Source: Eurosta solidaginis | Lineage: Eukaryota > Arthropoda > Insecta > Diptera > Tephritidae | Length of the DNA: 64,000 bases | NCBI RefSeq assembly: GCF_040869045.1 | Contig: NC_090321.1 | Span: 137,135,689 to 137,199,688 of the forward strand | Direction: 5' to 3' | Shown here: in pieces, positions 42,180 to 53,417 of the stretch | Layout of the letters: each line of letters begins with the position of its first letter | Numbering within the stretch: position 1 is the first letter of the stretch | The notes under the pieces: generated by a model | The model's input: only the letters and a program-made list of their open reading frames with translations | Databases searched by the model: none | What the model was told of the DNA's origin: nothing | Translations under genes and position numbers: made by a program

Positions 42180-43480
42180 AACGAGCCAAGAGTCTCCTCA
42201 TTTACCGGCCAAAATCGTTGCCTTGTAAAAGATGATAGTGGTTGATGTCCACAATGCCGGTTTTCGTTATGGATCATTTGCATTAATATCTTCATCTTTG
42301 GGATGTTGTATGGAAGTAACATTGGATGTTTGGCATTGAATGCAATTCCTGATGTTTGTAGACGACCTCCAACCCGTATGATGCCATTGTTGTCCAAAAA
42401 GGAAGACAGACTACGATAGGGACTATTTTTGCCAACTTCGTTGCATTTAGTGAGCTGCTTAAGTTCTTCCACAAAGTCTAACTGCTGAATTGTTTGAACG
42501 GTGACCATAAGTGCCGTGTTTAGTTCATCCACCGTCAAATGGATGTCCCACTGCTGTGATCGTTTTTTGGTCCTGCTGATGAACATGTAGCCTACAACTC
42601 TTTGTAGTGCCGTTTTTAGTTCATCCACCGTCAAATGGATGCCCCACTGCTGTGATCGTTTTTTGGTCCTGCTGATGAACATGTAGCCTACAACTCTTTG
42701 TAGTTGTTGTCTGAAGTCAATTTCTTGCGTTCCATGTTGATAGCTTCGCCTAGTGTTCTCATTTCCTTGCAATATTTTGTTGGACAATTGTCTTCATGCT
42801 CAAGCAGTACTTTTGGCCCATAAAATCATAGGCTGCAGTTTTTGGTTTTGGACTCCGGCGGCAATCCTCATGACATAACGTCAGCTGGGTCGTCTTTAGA
42901 ATCCATATGCCGCCATTGTTCAGCGATGGTGTGCTCCTGAATTATGGTGATTCGGTTTGCAACGAATGTTTGGGAAGATGCTGACGACGAGTTAATCCAT
43001 GTTAAGACTATCTGAGAATCTGTCCAATAGTGTGTAGGAACATCTAGCTTTAGGTCCGTCCTGATCCTTGTGCTTAAGTGAGCTCCTAGCACTGATGCAC
43101 AGAGCTCCAGCCGCGGAAGAGTTTGGCCCTTCAAGGGCGCTACTCTTGATTTTGCACACAGAAACCTTACCATAACTTGTCTATTGTTCTGACCTTATGT
43201 ATATTGTATCCCCATATGCCTTTTCAGGTGCGTCTGCGAATACATTTAATTTTAGTTTTGCTGGGATGTATCTTTCTAACACGTGCCTCGAAACTTGCAT
43301 GTTGTTAAGTTTTTCTAAGTCACCTCGGAATGAAGTCCATTTGGCATTAAATTCTGCTGAAAAAGTTTCATCCCAGTTCATTTTCAATTGCCAGAGATCT
43401 TGGGTAAATATTTTTGCCATGACCACAATAGGTGCCAGTATACCCAACGGATCGAAGAGTCTAGCTATATCTTTATTAAC
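42180..43480 (-). pseudogene. BEL/Pao RT end, RNase H and integrase zinc module (element 2, 5' half)
   Basis: Minus strand in Pol order: DIARLFDPLGILAPIVVMAK (RT/connection), KLKLNVFADAPEKAYGDTIY (RNase H start, normally DA(S/A)xxAYG), KSRVAPLKGQTLPRLELCAS, HYWTDSQIVLTWI (TDS), MDSKDDPADVMS (NPAD-like block), then the pre-integrase linker and MIHNENRHCGHQPLSSFTRQ, FWPV (H2C2 zinc module start). It breaks off at FWPVNEETLGS. The next expected residues appear at 36600 and below on the same strand, so this and 35955-36600 are probably one element split by inserted DNA. Frames shift several times. Confidence 0.85.
42512..42703 (-). repeat. 96-bp in-frame tandem duplication in BEL Pol
   Basis: Two copies of a unit encoding QRVVGYMFISRTKKRSQQW and HLTVDELKTA, exactly 32 codons apart, differing at about three bases. 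The duplication adds 32 residues to the linker before the integrase zinc module without breaking the frame. Confidence 0.85.
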
Positions 43481-43544
43481 CTACCGTTTGGTTATTACAT
43501 TTCAACCTCCCAAACACACCGTTACGCAAAATCTATCAACTTAA

Positions 43545-44562
43545 GGCATCCATGTCAACCTTATTTACAACATGGACGTCCCAAATGTCGACCATTTTGA
43601 ACATCCACATCGATGGCACTACACTACCGACTGTCCTACACCCCAAAATCTGGGGTGCGAAATTTGATCAGGATCTACATTTTGGTGAGCATGCAGCCGC
43701 AATTGTACCGAAAATCCAGAGCCGTAATAAAATCCTCAAATCCTTGCTGGCAGTACTTGGGGAAAAGACAAAGAAACGCTCATACAAAGCAATTGGCCAG
43801 CCGATTGCATGCTACGCGTCCCCTACATGGTCGCCAAGCCTAAAAATTACCCACTGGAATAAGATACAGGCCTGCCAAAATACTGCTCTCAGAACCGCCA
43901 CGGGCTGTATTCTTAGGTCCCCAGAACACCATATCTATAATGAGGTGAGAATACTCCCCATAAGGGAGACAAATGAGATGCTAACCAAACAGTTCCTGTT
44001 GAATACCCAGAAACCTGGGCATCCAAACAGACATCTGATTGATGAGCCAATACCGCCTAGGGGCTTAAGGAGTCATCTCCGTAAGCATTTTGAGGAAATA
44101 CGGCACCTGAGAACCCAGCCGTATAAAGCAAAAAAACACAAGCACAAGTCCTTGGTGAACTCCACAAACAAGCGTCGGACCTTTATGCCGGGAATTGCCC
44201 GGTGAATCCAGTACTTAAAGAAAAGTATCCAAAACTCGCGGAAGAGGAACGCATACTCCCCAGGGAAACGCGTGTCACTCTTGCTCAACTTCGTTCTGGA
44301 TACTGTAACAGGTTAAACTCTTACCTATCCAGAATCAACCCCGACATACAAAATGTATGCCCCTATTGCAATGTGTCCCCACATGACACCAACCATCTCT
44401 TTAATTGTAATGTGGAACCAACGCCTCTAACACCCCTTTCCTTATGGTCCACCCCTGTTGAAACGGCAAGTTTCCTTGGACTCCCGTTAGAGGATATTGA
44501 TGACAGTTTGTGATCGGTCGCGGCTGTTAGGTGGGGCGAAGCATTGCTACAACAACAACAAC
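43545..44562 (+). pseudogene. LOA/I-like LINE copy B, 3' half with intact tail
   Basis: 5'-truncated copy of the same LINE family as copy A. It begins in the RT thumb region (FTTWTSQMSTILNIHIDGTT) and keeps ~217 open codons, then shifts frame (KTHKHKSLVNSTNKRRT) and continues to PYCNVSPHDTNHLFNCN, a CX2CX6HX3-4C-like motif, and the C terminus ...LPLEDIDDSL. The 3' end after the stop is short and finishes GCTACAACAACAACAACC, the trinucleotide tail expected for I/LOA-type LINEs. It lies next to the RT end of BEL element 2 (boundary region 43480-43545 unassigned). Confidence 0.85.
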
Positions 44563-44780
44563 CAACCGCCCTTTGCGCCCTTCCTCCTGTACTAGCCTCT
44601 TGCACTCCATCGTTGGAACCTCCGCCACTAATTTTCAAGTACGACTTGCAGTACATAGCTACTTCATCTGCATTATACCTCTTTCCGCCAATTATATATT
44701 CATCCATGACTGAAATAAAAATACTTACAGCGTGCAATTTTTTATTTGGATTAGATGCATGAAGTACCATATATGGTACA
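44563..44780 (-). other. Unrecognised protein-like segment
   Basis: A minus-strand frame with MDEYIIGGKRYNADEVAMYC and KSYLKISGGG, preceded by HASNPNKKLHA and a GTAAGTATTTTTATTTCAG that looks like splice signals but would give a 19-base intron. Next to it is the palindrome GTACCATATATGGTAC; a similar CGTACCTTATATGGTACG occurs at 45097. It could be a transposase fragment bounded by these palindromes. I cannot name it. Confidence 0.3.
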
Positions 44781-45125
44781 TACGCAAAAAAGCCAATAAA
44801 CTATAACTACCGTTACATTTGAACACATTTCATTTTAATTCGCTAAAATAGACAATAATGTACTTACCTGGTATATTTATTTAACATATAAATATTTTAT
44901 TGAGGTATAAAATTCCCACTTTGATTTTGTTGCAAAAGTCACGTCCTTTTGCTACGACTGCTCACCGACAACTAACTATAAATTTCTGAAGGCTGTAATA
45001 ATATTTACAAAAAAGCTAGATTTTTTAATTCCAATATAGACTAAATAAAAAAAGAGTACGTATTAATTTGAAGGAGATATGATGAAGTAAAAGGGCGTAC
45101 CTTATATGGTACGCTATGCATTTTA
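44781..45125. other. AT-rich spacer
   Basis: No gene seen. Ends at the CGTACCTTATATGGTACG palindrome-like word. Confidence 0.35.
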
Positions 45126-45435
45126 GGGATATATATGTATATACTATATATACCACCGTATATATACTATATATACCACCGATCTCTATGATTTTTTCAC
45201 ACAAAAATATATGGTAATTACGTAAGTAACTGGTGAAATTTGAAGCTTATAGCTGTTAAAATGGGGCAGATATTGCGAAAAGTTTCTTATCTGAACAATC
45301 GGTTGTATGAGATACATATATATTATATATACCACCGCTCTCTATGATTTTTTTAGAGAACAATATATGCTAAATACGTAGGCATTTGGTGAAATTTGAA
45401 GGTTCTAGCTGTTAAAATGAGCTGAAATTACGAAA
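45126..45435. repeat. Diverged tandem pair of a ~165-bp repeat
   Basis: Two related units share TATATACCACCG(A/C)TCTCTATG, ATTTTTT, then GGTGAAATTTGAAG and TAGCTGTTAAAATG. Each is preceded by (TA)n-rich sequence. The first TATATACCACCG block is itself doubled near 45148 and 45169. Confidence 0.7.
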
Positions 45436-46536
45436 ATATATATATATACTCCGCTTTGTTTGATGAAGAATGCAGCCGAAATTAGAGATTACTTTTGTTC
45501 GTTGCATTGCATTCCTCCCAAACTGTGAGAATCAAAATATCCACGTCGGCGTCAACATTATATATGAAAAATACTATATATTACACAAACCACAACAACA
45601 AAAATACTATATCACCTCAAATGTTTAAAACACTAAAATCTCAAAACGTAATTTTCAAGTTCTTATTTTCAATGCAACTCCTCAATAACAAACAGCCTCA
45701 CTTACCTGATGCAAATCTCAGGTCTAGAGGGGAATTTTTGGTACGTTAGACTACTTTAAGCTGACTTGCATTTGATAGTTAAAAAAACTTTAGTAGTAGA
45801 TACTTAAAATTTAAATAGTTGAATATATTTCTGCGGAAATATTAATAATAGAAGATTTGTGGCCTCCAACAATGCGAAAACGTATGGAAAGGGAAATCTA
45901 TTTAAATTAGAGTCAAAAAAGTCTGGACAAACTTGATAAATATAGAGTGCCACGCTTGTAACCTGTTTTCACTTCTATGGCTATTTTACACGATGCAATT
46001 ATATGAACGACTTTTTTACTTTCAATCAAACACATAAGGGCAGATTTAATCTACTGCATTGGTCACTCCAGATCGACGATAACAGCGAGGTGTTTGGTTG
46101 TTTTCTTATAGCGCCGTCAAGGCGTAGGCACGCGACCAAAGCCTTTATGTAAATCCGGCTTTTGTTGCGATGCTTCGCCAGACAGATGGGTTCAATTTAT
46201 GACCGCACCTCTATCTTGAAATTGTCAAAGGAGGATTTACAATCCTTTCTATTTGTGTAAATCCGCCTTAACTTATGGAGCTGTGACCGCCCCCCGCATA
46301 TAATGGCTTTAACAGACACAATACATCACATATTTAAATGTAAGGAGCAATAACCTTACAAGGGATTTTAGGCCGAGCTTCTCTTCCAGTTTGCGTCGTG
46401 CTCCCTTTAATTGTTCCTATAAATTGGCGGGACAAGCGACCTCTGCTTAGAAAAAATACTTATCCACAATGTACTAAGCGCCCACTATGTAAGAAACGAG
46501 GTCTTTAACTTCGATGCGTGAACACAAAATAAAATA
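45436..46536. other. Intronic spacer
   Basis: No coding sequence supported. A less AT-rich part at 46050-46450 (with CCGTCAAGGCGTAGGCACG) may be a decayed element. TTTATGTAAATCCGGCTTTTG and TTGTGTAAATCCGCCTTAAC at 46146 and 46253 are related. Confidence 0.35.
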
Positions 46537-46549
46537 AAAATGTAATAGA
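46537..46549. repeat. Target-site duplication of the Penelope dimer (left)
   Basis: AAAATGTAATAGA, repeated exactly at 49446-49458. Longer than the 4-6 bp duplications of LTR elements, and in the range seen for Penelope-like elements. Confidence 0.85.
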
Positions 46550-46657
46550 TTCAAAGTATGTTTGAGCTCTAGGCCGATATATACATATGTTTATTAAAAT
46601 ACAGCAAATGTGTTTAAACAATGTATATTTATTTGTCGAATGGTTTGTCTTGCCAAT

Positions 46658-46687
46658 ATTTCGACTTCAATCTGAAGTCATCTTCAG
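46658..46687 (-). ncRNA. Hammerhead-ribozyme-like motif, left arm
   Basis: On the minus strand: CTGAAGA, a 6-bp stem II (GACTTC / GAAGTC) with loop AGATT preceded by a T, then GAAAT. A hammerhead core needs CUGAUGA and GAAA, so one core base differs (U to A). Hammerheads are known in Penelope-like elements at this 3'/terminal position. The core change suggests it is inactive or a sequence variant. Confidence 0.45.
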
Positions 46688-46972
46688 GACTGAAAACAAA
46701 ACGAAAAACATTTATAGAGACATTGGTACATACATACATAATTATACAATTGTCGCAAGTGCCAACTTACACTTATGACTGCACCTGGTCGACTAACTTT
46801 ATATTTTATATTTTAACAAACAAGGGTAAAAGAACATTAAAAAACATAAACAATAAAATACAGTAATCGTAAACAAATTTTTATACAAACAACAATACAT
46901 TAATTCTCCAACCGTAAGCGACGCTCACATCAGCAGCAGGTGAACAATTGTGCAAACGAAGTCACACTCTTA

Positions 46973-48064
46973 TTATAAGCCTTTTTTGTTGTTGTTCATA
47001 AGTTCTCTATAGGCGTAGGCGCAATGGTCTGTGTCTGATTTGAAATTTATGCGTTTGTCACTTGGTGTATTTATTATGTGTAACATTTCAAGTATATAGC
47101 GTTTATTGCTGTTTCTCTCATGCTGCATTATTGTTACATTTTCCAAGTCGGGAGAGTGTCCAGTGGTTCTACAGTGCTGAGTTAAAGCTGTCTTATTGTC
47201 ATTAGGGTTGTCACGATTTTTGATATTTGATTTATGTCCGGAAATCCTCGTCTTCAATTTCGATTTAGTTGTCCCCACATATACTTTGTCGCATACGTGG
47301 GACCCGTCGCCATTACAATTAATTTTATATATAACGTCCGATTTATCAAATTTCTCTATTCTGCTTTTCGTATTGCTAAAAATCCTCCGTTGCAACGTAT
47401 TGTTGTATGTGAAAGCTAATTTAAATTTCTCTCTGTCATATATGTTTGAATATTTTATTCTATTAGACAGACCAGATACAAATGTGGTCGATTTATACAT
47501 TTTCTTTGTATCATTAGTTGGTTTATTTGTATTTAATTTTACGAAATAATCTCTTATATAGCTCTGTATTATATGTGTTGGAAACTCATTATTCTCTAAT
47601 ATGTTTTTTATTGCTTTTATATTCTCCTCGTGGTAGACTTCATCACTAATGGAGAGAACTCTTCTGACAAAATTCTTGGCTGTGTTGACTATCATTGCCT
47701 TGTCATGATTCGAGTTATAATTGATTAGCCTACCCGATGCAGTGGGCTTCTTGTACCAATCAAATGAAAGTAGGTTATTCCTTCTTATTATTAAGGTATC
47801 TAAAAATGACAGCTGTCCATCAGTTTCGACTTCAACAGTAAACTTGATGCTCCTATTGTATCCATTCAAAATATTAAGCATATCTTCCACGGCATCCGTT
47901 TTTACGATGGCGAACAAATCGTCCACATATTTCGTTAATAAACGTGGCTTGTGATGTGAATCTTCTTCGAATTTCTGTAACAAGTCTTCCATCACAATAT
48001 CCGCTATTACAGGAGATGCTGGTGACCCCATAGGCATTCCTGACCGTTGCTCATAAGTTTTGAT
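46973..48064 (-). pseudogene. Penelope-like RT/GIY-YIG protein, left copy (5'-truncated)
   Basis: Open for more than 354 codons from the truncation point. RT part: GMPMGSPASPVIADIVME and the catalytic KYVDDLFAIV with YVDD at about residues 37-40 of the Met-initiated frame, then FLDTLIIRRNN and WYKKPTASGRLINYNSNH, typical of Penelope-like RTs. C-terminal GIY-YIG endonuclease: IYKINCNGDGSHVCDKVYVG with the second YVG half at 252-254, Arg in TRISGH near 264, and Glu in YILEMLHI near 320. These give single-strand nicking for target-primed insertion. The N-terminal RT half with the first catalytic Asp is missing. Confidence 0.9.
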
Positions 48065-48071
48065 TTTATGC

Positions 48072-48990
48072 CGTGGAAGATATGCTTAATATTTTGAATG
48101 GATACAATAGGAGCATCAAGTTTACTGTTGAAGTCGAAACTGATGGACAGCTGTCATTTTTAGATACCTTAATAATAAGAAGGAATAACCTACTTTCATT
48201 TGATTGGTACAAGAAGCCCACTGCATCGGGTAGGCTAATCAATTATAACTCGAATCATGGCAAGGCAACGATAGTCAACACAGCCAAGAATTTTGTCAGA
48301 AGAGTTCTCTCCATTAGTGATGAAGTCTACCACGAGGAGAATATAAAAGCAATAAAAAACATATTAGAGAATAATGAGTTTCCAACACATATAATACAGA
48401 GCTATATAAGAGATTATTTCGTAAAATTAAATACAAATAAACCAACTAATGATACAAAGAAAATGTATTAATCGACCACATTTGTATCTGGTCTGTCTAA
48501 TAGAATAAAATATTCAAACATATATGACAGAGAGAAATTTAAATTAGCTTTCACATACAACAATACGTTGCAACGGAGGATTTTTAGCAATACGAAAAGC
48601 AGAATAGAGAAATTTGATAAATCGGACGTTATATATAAAATTAATTGTAATGGCGACGGGTCCCACGTATGCGACAAAGTATATGTGGGGACAACTAAAT
48701 CGAAATTTAAGACGAGGATTTCCGGACATAAATCAAATATCAAAAATCGTGACAACCCTAATGACAATAAGACAGCTTTAACTCAGCACTGTAGAACCAC
48801 TGGACACTCTCCCGACTTGGAAAATGTAACAATAATGCAGCATGAGAGAAACAGCAATAAACGCTATATACTTGAAATGTTACACATAATAAATACACCA
48901 AGTGACAAACGCATAAATTTCAAATCAGACACAGACCATTGCGCCTACGCCTATAGAGAACTTATCAACAACAACAAAAAAGGCTTATAA
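48072..48990 (+). pseudogene. Penelope-like RT/GIY-YIG protein, right copy
   Basis: The same protein as the left copy, starting at VEDMLNILNGYNRSIKFTVE, so it lacks the YVDD motif. It is nearly identical, with changes such as HDKAMI to HGKATI, KSKLKT to KSKFKT and ELMNNN to ELINNN. One in-frame stop replaces a Lys (KKMY then TAA at about 48469), after which the frame continues through the GIY-YIG domain to the end. Confidence 0.9.
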
Positions 48991-49274
48991 TAAGAGTGTG
49001 ACTTCGTTTGCACAATTGTTCACCTGCTGCTGATGTGAGCGTCGCTTACGGTTGGAGAATTAATGTATTGTTGTTTGTATAAAAATTTGTTTACGATTAC
49101 TGTATTTTATTGTTTATGTTTTTTAATGTTCTTTTACCCTTGTTTGTTAAAATATAAAATATAAAGTTAGTCGACCAGGTGCAGTCATAAGTGTAAGTTG
49201 GCACTTGCGACAATTGTATAATTATGTATGTATGTACCAATGTCTCTATAAATGTTTTTCGTTTTTTTTCAGTC

Positions 49275-49304
49275 CTGAAGATGACTTCAGATTGAAGTCG
49301 AAAT
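49275..49304 (+). ncRNA. Hammerhead-ribozyme-like motif, right arm
   Basis: Mirror copy of the left-arm motif, with the same CTGAAGA core variant, perfect 6-bp stem II and GAAA. The two motifs face outward in the dimer. Confidence 0.45.
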
Positions 49305-49445
49305 ATTGGCAAGACAAACCATTCGACAAATAAATATACATTGTTTAAACACATTTGCTGTATTTTAATAAACATATGTATATATTGGCCTAGAGCTCAA
49401 ACATACTTTGAATATATTAACTAAAAGGCCGGAATACAAGAAATT

Positions 49446-49458
49446 AAAATGTAATAGA
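49446..49458. repeat. Target-site duplication of the Penelope dimer (right)
   Basis: AAAATGTAATAGA, partner of the copy at 46537. Confidence 0.85.
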
Positions 49459-49971
49459 GGTAGGGAAATGATGTCTGTACTGCGCTAGTGCTTTTGCATT
49501 CTATTTCATTGTAAAATAATCAATAACAACGTACCAGAATCATGCGTCAAGAGAGTATCATTACAATGATTCTTATACAATCTTGACCTTTGTAGTTTAA
49601 AAAATAAAAAAATAAAATTATATATGTATACGCCATCAGTATTTTTGAGCAAAGATTGATTTTAAGGGGTGTCCTGTTATAATTTTTCTAAAGTTGAAAA
49701 ATGAGGACCACCCTAATACCCACATTCTTTTTTAGGATGGTAGTATAGTGTAAGTAAAGTTTAGCGAATTAAAAAGTATGAATATTAAGTACTTCAGTCA
49801 GAAGCATGTTTAATAAGAGTTAGACATTTTTTGGTACACACCTGGAAAATCCTACCTGACACAGGTGTTTTTAGCCTTTTTCACTGAGTTTTTTTTGGAG
49901 CTTATACGTATATTATCACTATTTTTTATAACATATTAATATATACATTTTTTTTTTATTTAAATATATAG
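49459..49971 (+). other. RyR intron end with splice acceptor
   Basis: AT-rich intron sequence ending in a T-rich tract (TTTTTTTTTTATTTAAATAT) and AG at 49970-49971, directly before sequence that reads in frame with RyR. No mobile element is recognised in it. Confidence 0.7.
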
Positions 49972-52069
49972 GCCGTCCAAAGGCGGAACCACCGAAGGCG
50001 AAGGAGGTGTAACGCAAGCAGCTGTAGAGCTTCGTTTCTCATATTCTTTACTCGAGAAACTAATTCAATACTTGGATCGAGCCACAATAAATATGAAGTT
50101 ACTCAAACCATCGACAACATTTAGTAGGCGTTCATCGTTTAAAACTGCGTCACGTGATATTAAGTTCTTTTCTAAAGTTGTTCTACCGCTAATGGAAAAG
50201 TATTTTTCCACACATCGAAACTATTTTGTTGCAATGGCAACAGCAACGAATATTGTAGGTGCAGCCTCTTTGAAAGAAAAAGAAATGGTGGCATCTATAT
50301 TTTGTAAACTAGCATCATTACTTCGCAATCGTCTCAGTGCTTTTGGCCCCGATGTACGGATCACTGTGAGATGCCTTCAAGTATTAGTAAAGGGCATAGA
50401 TGCTAAAACGTTGGTGAAGAACTGCCCAGAGTTTATAAGAACTTCTATGTTGACATTCTTCAATCAAACTGCCGATGATTTGGGCAACACCATACTTAAC
50501 TTACAAGAGGGAAAATATAGCCACCTGCGGGGTATACATCTAAAGACATCTACCTCCTTAAGCTATGTTAATCAGGTTGTGTTGCCAGCATTAACTGCCA
50601 TGTTTGATCATTTAGCTGCTTGTGATTATGGCAGTGATCTTTTGTTGGACGAGATACAGGTGGCTTCATATAAAATTTTAGCCGCTTTATATCACCTTGG
50701 TACCGATGGAACTCTCACCCACGATCGTAAATATCTAAGGACCGAAATAGAGAGACATCGACCGGCTTTGGGATCGTGTCTTGGTGCCTTCAGTTCTTGC
50801 TTCCCCGTGGCTTTCCTAGAACCACACCTTAATAAACACAATCAATATTCACTTCTTAATAGGATTGCTGATCATTCGTTGGAAGCACAGGATATTATGG
50901 TACGAATGGAAAGTTGCATGCCAAACTTAGAAACGATTCTTGGAGAAGTTGATCTTTTTGTTGAGTCGGAGAAAACATATAATGATGCACCGCATATAAT
51001 AGACGTTATATTGCCCTTGCTTTGCTCTTATTTGCCATTTTGGTGGGCTCAAGGACCGGATAATGTCAGCCCGACCAGTGGAAATCACGTAACTATGGTG
51101 ACTGCAGATCATATGAACTTACTTTTACGAAATGTTTTGAAAATGATAAAAAAGAATATTGGTAACGACAACGCCCCCTGGATGACAAGAATAGCGGCAT
51201 ATACACAACAAATTATTATTAACACTTCAGAGGAGCTATTGAAGGATCCATTTTTGCCTCTCGCAGAGCGTGTAAAAAAACGTACAGAAAACATGTTCCA
51301 TAAGGAGGAAAGTATGCGGGGTTTTATTAAATCAGCAACTGATGATACCTCCCAAGTGGAAACTCAGCTACAAGAGGACTGGCAACTTCTTGTTCGAGAC
51401 ATTTATTCATTTTATCCACTTCTAATAAAATATGTAGATTTACAGCGCAACCATTGGCTTAAAGATAACATACCTGAAGCGGAGGACCTTTACAATCATG
51501 TGGCTGAAATATTTAACATTTGGTCTAAGAGTCAGTACTTCTTAAAAGAAGAACAAAATTTTATTTCGACCAATGAAATCGACAATATGGCATTAATTAT
51601 GCCAACGGCTACAAGGCGATCTGCTATTACTGAGGGTGCGCCCGTAACAGGTGGTAAAGTTAAGAAAAAGAAGAAAAACCGAGATAAAAAGCGAAATAAA
51701 GATAAAGAAGTTCAGGCGAGTCTCATGGTCGCATGTTTAAAACGTTTACTTCCCGTGGGATTAAATTTGTTTGCAGGTAGAGAACAAGAGCTTGTGCAGC
51801 ATTGCAAGGATCGGTACTTGAAAAAAATGCAAGAGTATGATGTAATCGAGTTTGCTCGTAATCAATTGACTCTACCAGATAAATTGGATCCTTCAGATGA
51901 AATGTCATGGCAACACTACCTATATTCAAAATTGGGAAAACGGGAGGAGTTGGCATATGAACAAGCGCTTGAAAAGGCTTCCAATCAGAACGACAAAAAT
52001 AAAGATAAAACACAAGAAACTGTCGATCGTATTGTAGCTATGGCTAAAGTATTATTCGGATTGCACATG
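49972..52069 (+). CDS. RyR: Ryanodine receptor, one large internal exon
   Basis: Part of the insect ryanodine receptor, the tetrameric Ca2+-release channel of the sarcoplasmic/endoplasmic reticulum. The exon encodes about 699 residues of the large cytoplasmic solenoid, before the calmodulin-binding and channel regions. It opens [20 protein letters not shown] and contains [54 protein letters not shown] helical repeats, [30 protein letters not shown], and a Lys-rich segment ([20 protein letters not shown]), then [20 protein letters not shown]. The frame starts one base in from the acceptor, and the donor ATG|GTAAGA follows FGLHM. The TTG at 50072 is not a start. No stop or frameshift, unlike everything around it. 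The neighbouring exons are outside the window. Confidence 0.95.
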
Positions 52070-52689
52070 GTAAGAAAACAATATACCCAAGTTCATAAAG
52101 CATTATTATCTTTCAACACCCTAAATGTTCATTGAAAATGCCCTACACCAAAAATAGTAAATGGAGTTAATTTGATATAGCGTTTCGAAAATAGAGTTAT
52201 TTCGAGCCGGAGCCGTGCGCATCTTGCGCAACAAATATAAAAGTCTCTCATCAAACATTAACCGAAATCAGTTGTTCTATCAATCAATTAAAACTTACAG
52301 TTTGCGCTGCCATCTGGCGAATGGTAGCAATGAAAGAATGAAGTGGGAAATTCACAAGAGTGCCATAGTACAAATAGATTTCTTTGTGCGCTCACAATCG
52401 TTTATTTTTAACAAATTATTTTAACAAAATTAGGTAAAGAAAAGCACTACGGCCAAAATTGCCTAAAGCACGCTAATCTCCATCTTTACAACCAAAACTT
52501 TATTTATAGATTTGGATTACAAATAAGGGCGAAAAGGGACCTGCACATAAAAACAGCAATCAGAAATAATACCCGTATATATGATGTGCATTAAGCCGTT
52601 CATTGTATAACTTTTTTTTTTGTAAATATTCAATTTGCCGGACGAAATATTTGTTTAAAGAAATATGATCTGAAATTGTTTAGTTAAGT
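52070..52689 (+). other. RyR intron start with GTAAGA donor
   Basis: Begins GTAAGAAAAC. The open frame runs 66 bases further to a TGA, but those residues are not RyR-like. The rest is AT-rich with no gene. Confidence 0.7.
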
Positions 52690-53280
52690 TTATTCAGTCT
52701 ATGATCACAAAATCTTACAGGCTAGATACAAAAATAAATAAAAATGTTCAAAACAAAAATAATATTTAAATAAGAAATATAACAGTAAACACAAATATAA
52801 GATATAATGTCAAATTAATAATATACTAATAGCTGACTTGAAGGTGTCTCTAGACACAGCGAAATCAATATTTACAACCGTTGAAAGTTTATTAGATTCG
52901 GCGAGGGCTCTACCAGACAAACAAACCAGTAGGAATGAGCGAAGAGTTCTTTGGGGCACATTAAACGGTATGTTGCCAAGAAGAGCTAAGCCTGCAATGA
53001 GGTCATAGACAAACATGACCAGCTGAAACATTCTCCTTGCTTCACGAGATTGCAAATTGGTAAGTTTGCAACGAGAGGAATAAACTTTTTTTTGCACATT
53101 TTCTACTCTGCCCGAATGACTGCTATAGAAAGGGGTCCAAGTAATGGAAGCATATTCTAATTTAGAGCGCATCAAAGAGATGTATAAGGCTTTCCTGTAG
53201 GTCTTTGGAAGGACATAGCAGATATGGTTATTGAAGGTGAAGTTGGTGTCAAAGACAACGCCTAGGTGAACATACTCGAT
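52690..53280 (-). pseudogene. Jockey-like LINE, RT C-terminal fragment
   Basis: Minus strand: VHLGVVFDTNFTFNNHICYV, ALYISLMRSKLEYASITW, and VENVQKKVYSSRCKLTNL after a short deletion, then FNVPQRTLRS and a stop. This is the thumb and C-terminal part of a Jockey-type RT, the same layout as the intact one at 6025-7701. The 3' UTR ends near 52690 in A-rich sequence. The 5' part is missing. Confidence 0.8.
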
Positions 53281-53417
53281 AACTCACGCCAACTGTCCGA
53301 AATGCCAAGAATACCGCGCTGTGGTACTCCAGGTGATGCGATGAAAAGGTGAGACTTATAGCCTGATTGTGTTTCTTGAATCGAACGATCGTTTCGTCTG
53401 TCAGACGATTCGTTCGT

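Larger units (their letters stand above)
46550..49445. mobile_element. Head-to-head inverted dimer of a Penelope-like element
   Basis: Two copies, one on each strand, joined at their 5'-truncated ends near 48065-48071. The left copy reads outward on the minus strand (RT end to 3' UTR at 46551), the right outward on the plus strand (48072 to about 49411). The shared arms are about 1340 bp each and nearly identical. The left copy extends ~170 bp further 5' into the RT. Outer ends TCAAAGTATGTTTGAGCTC and its inverse are flanked by the 13-bp direct duplication. The right end has ~34 extra bases beyond the arm. Confidence 0.9.

Noticed and set aside
50072..50074. TTG as the start of the RyR reading frame
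   Set aside because: The frame continues upstream to the splice acceptor with RyR-like residues ([16 protein letters not shown]), so this is an internal codon.
52070..52135. C-terminal extension of the RyR frame to a TGA
   Set aside because: It begins with a consensus donor GTAAGA right after FGLHM, and the added residues do not resemble the receptor; it is intron.
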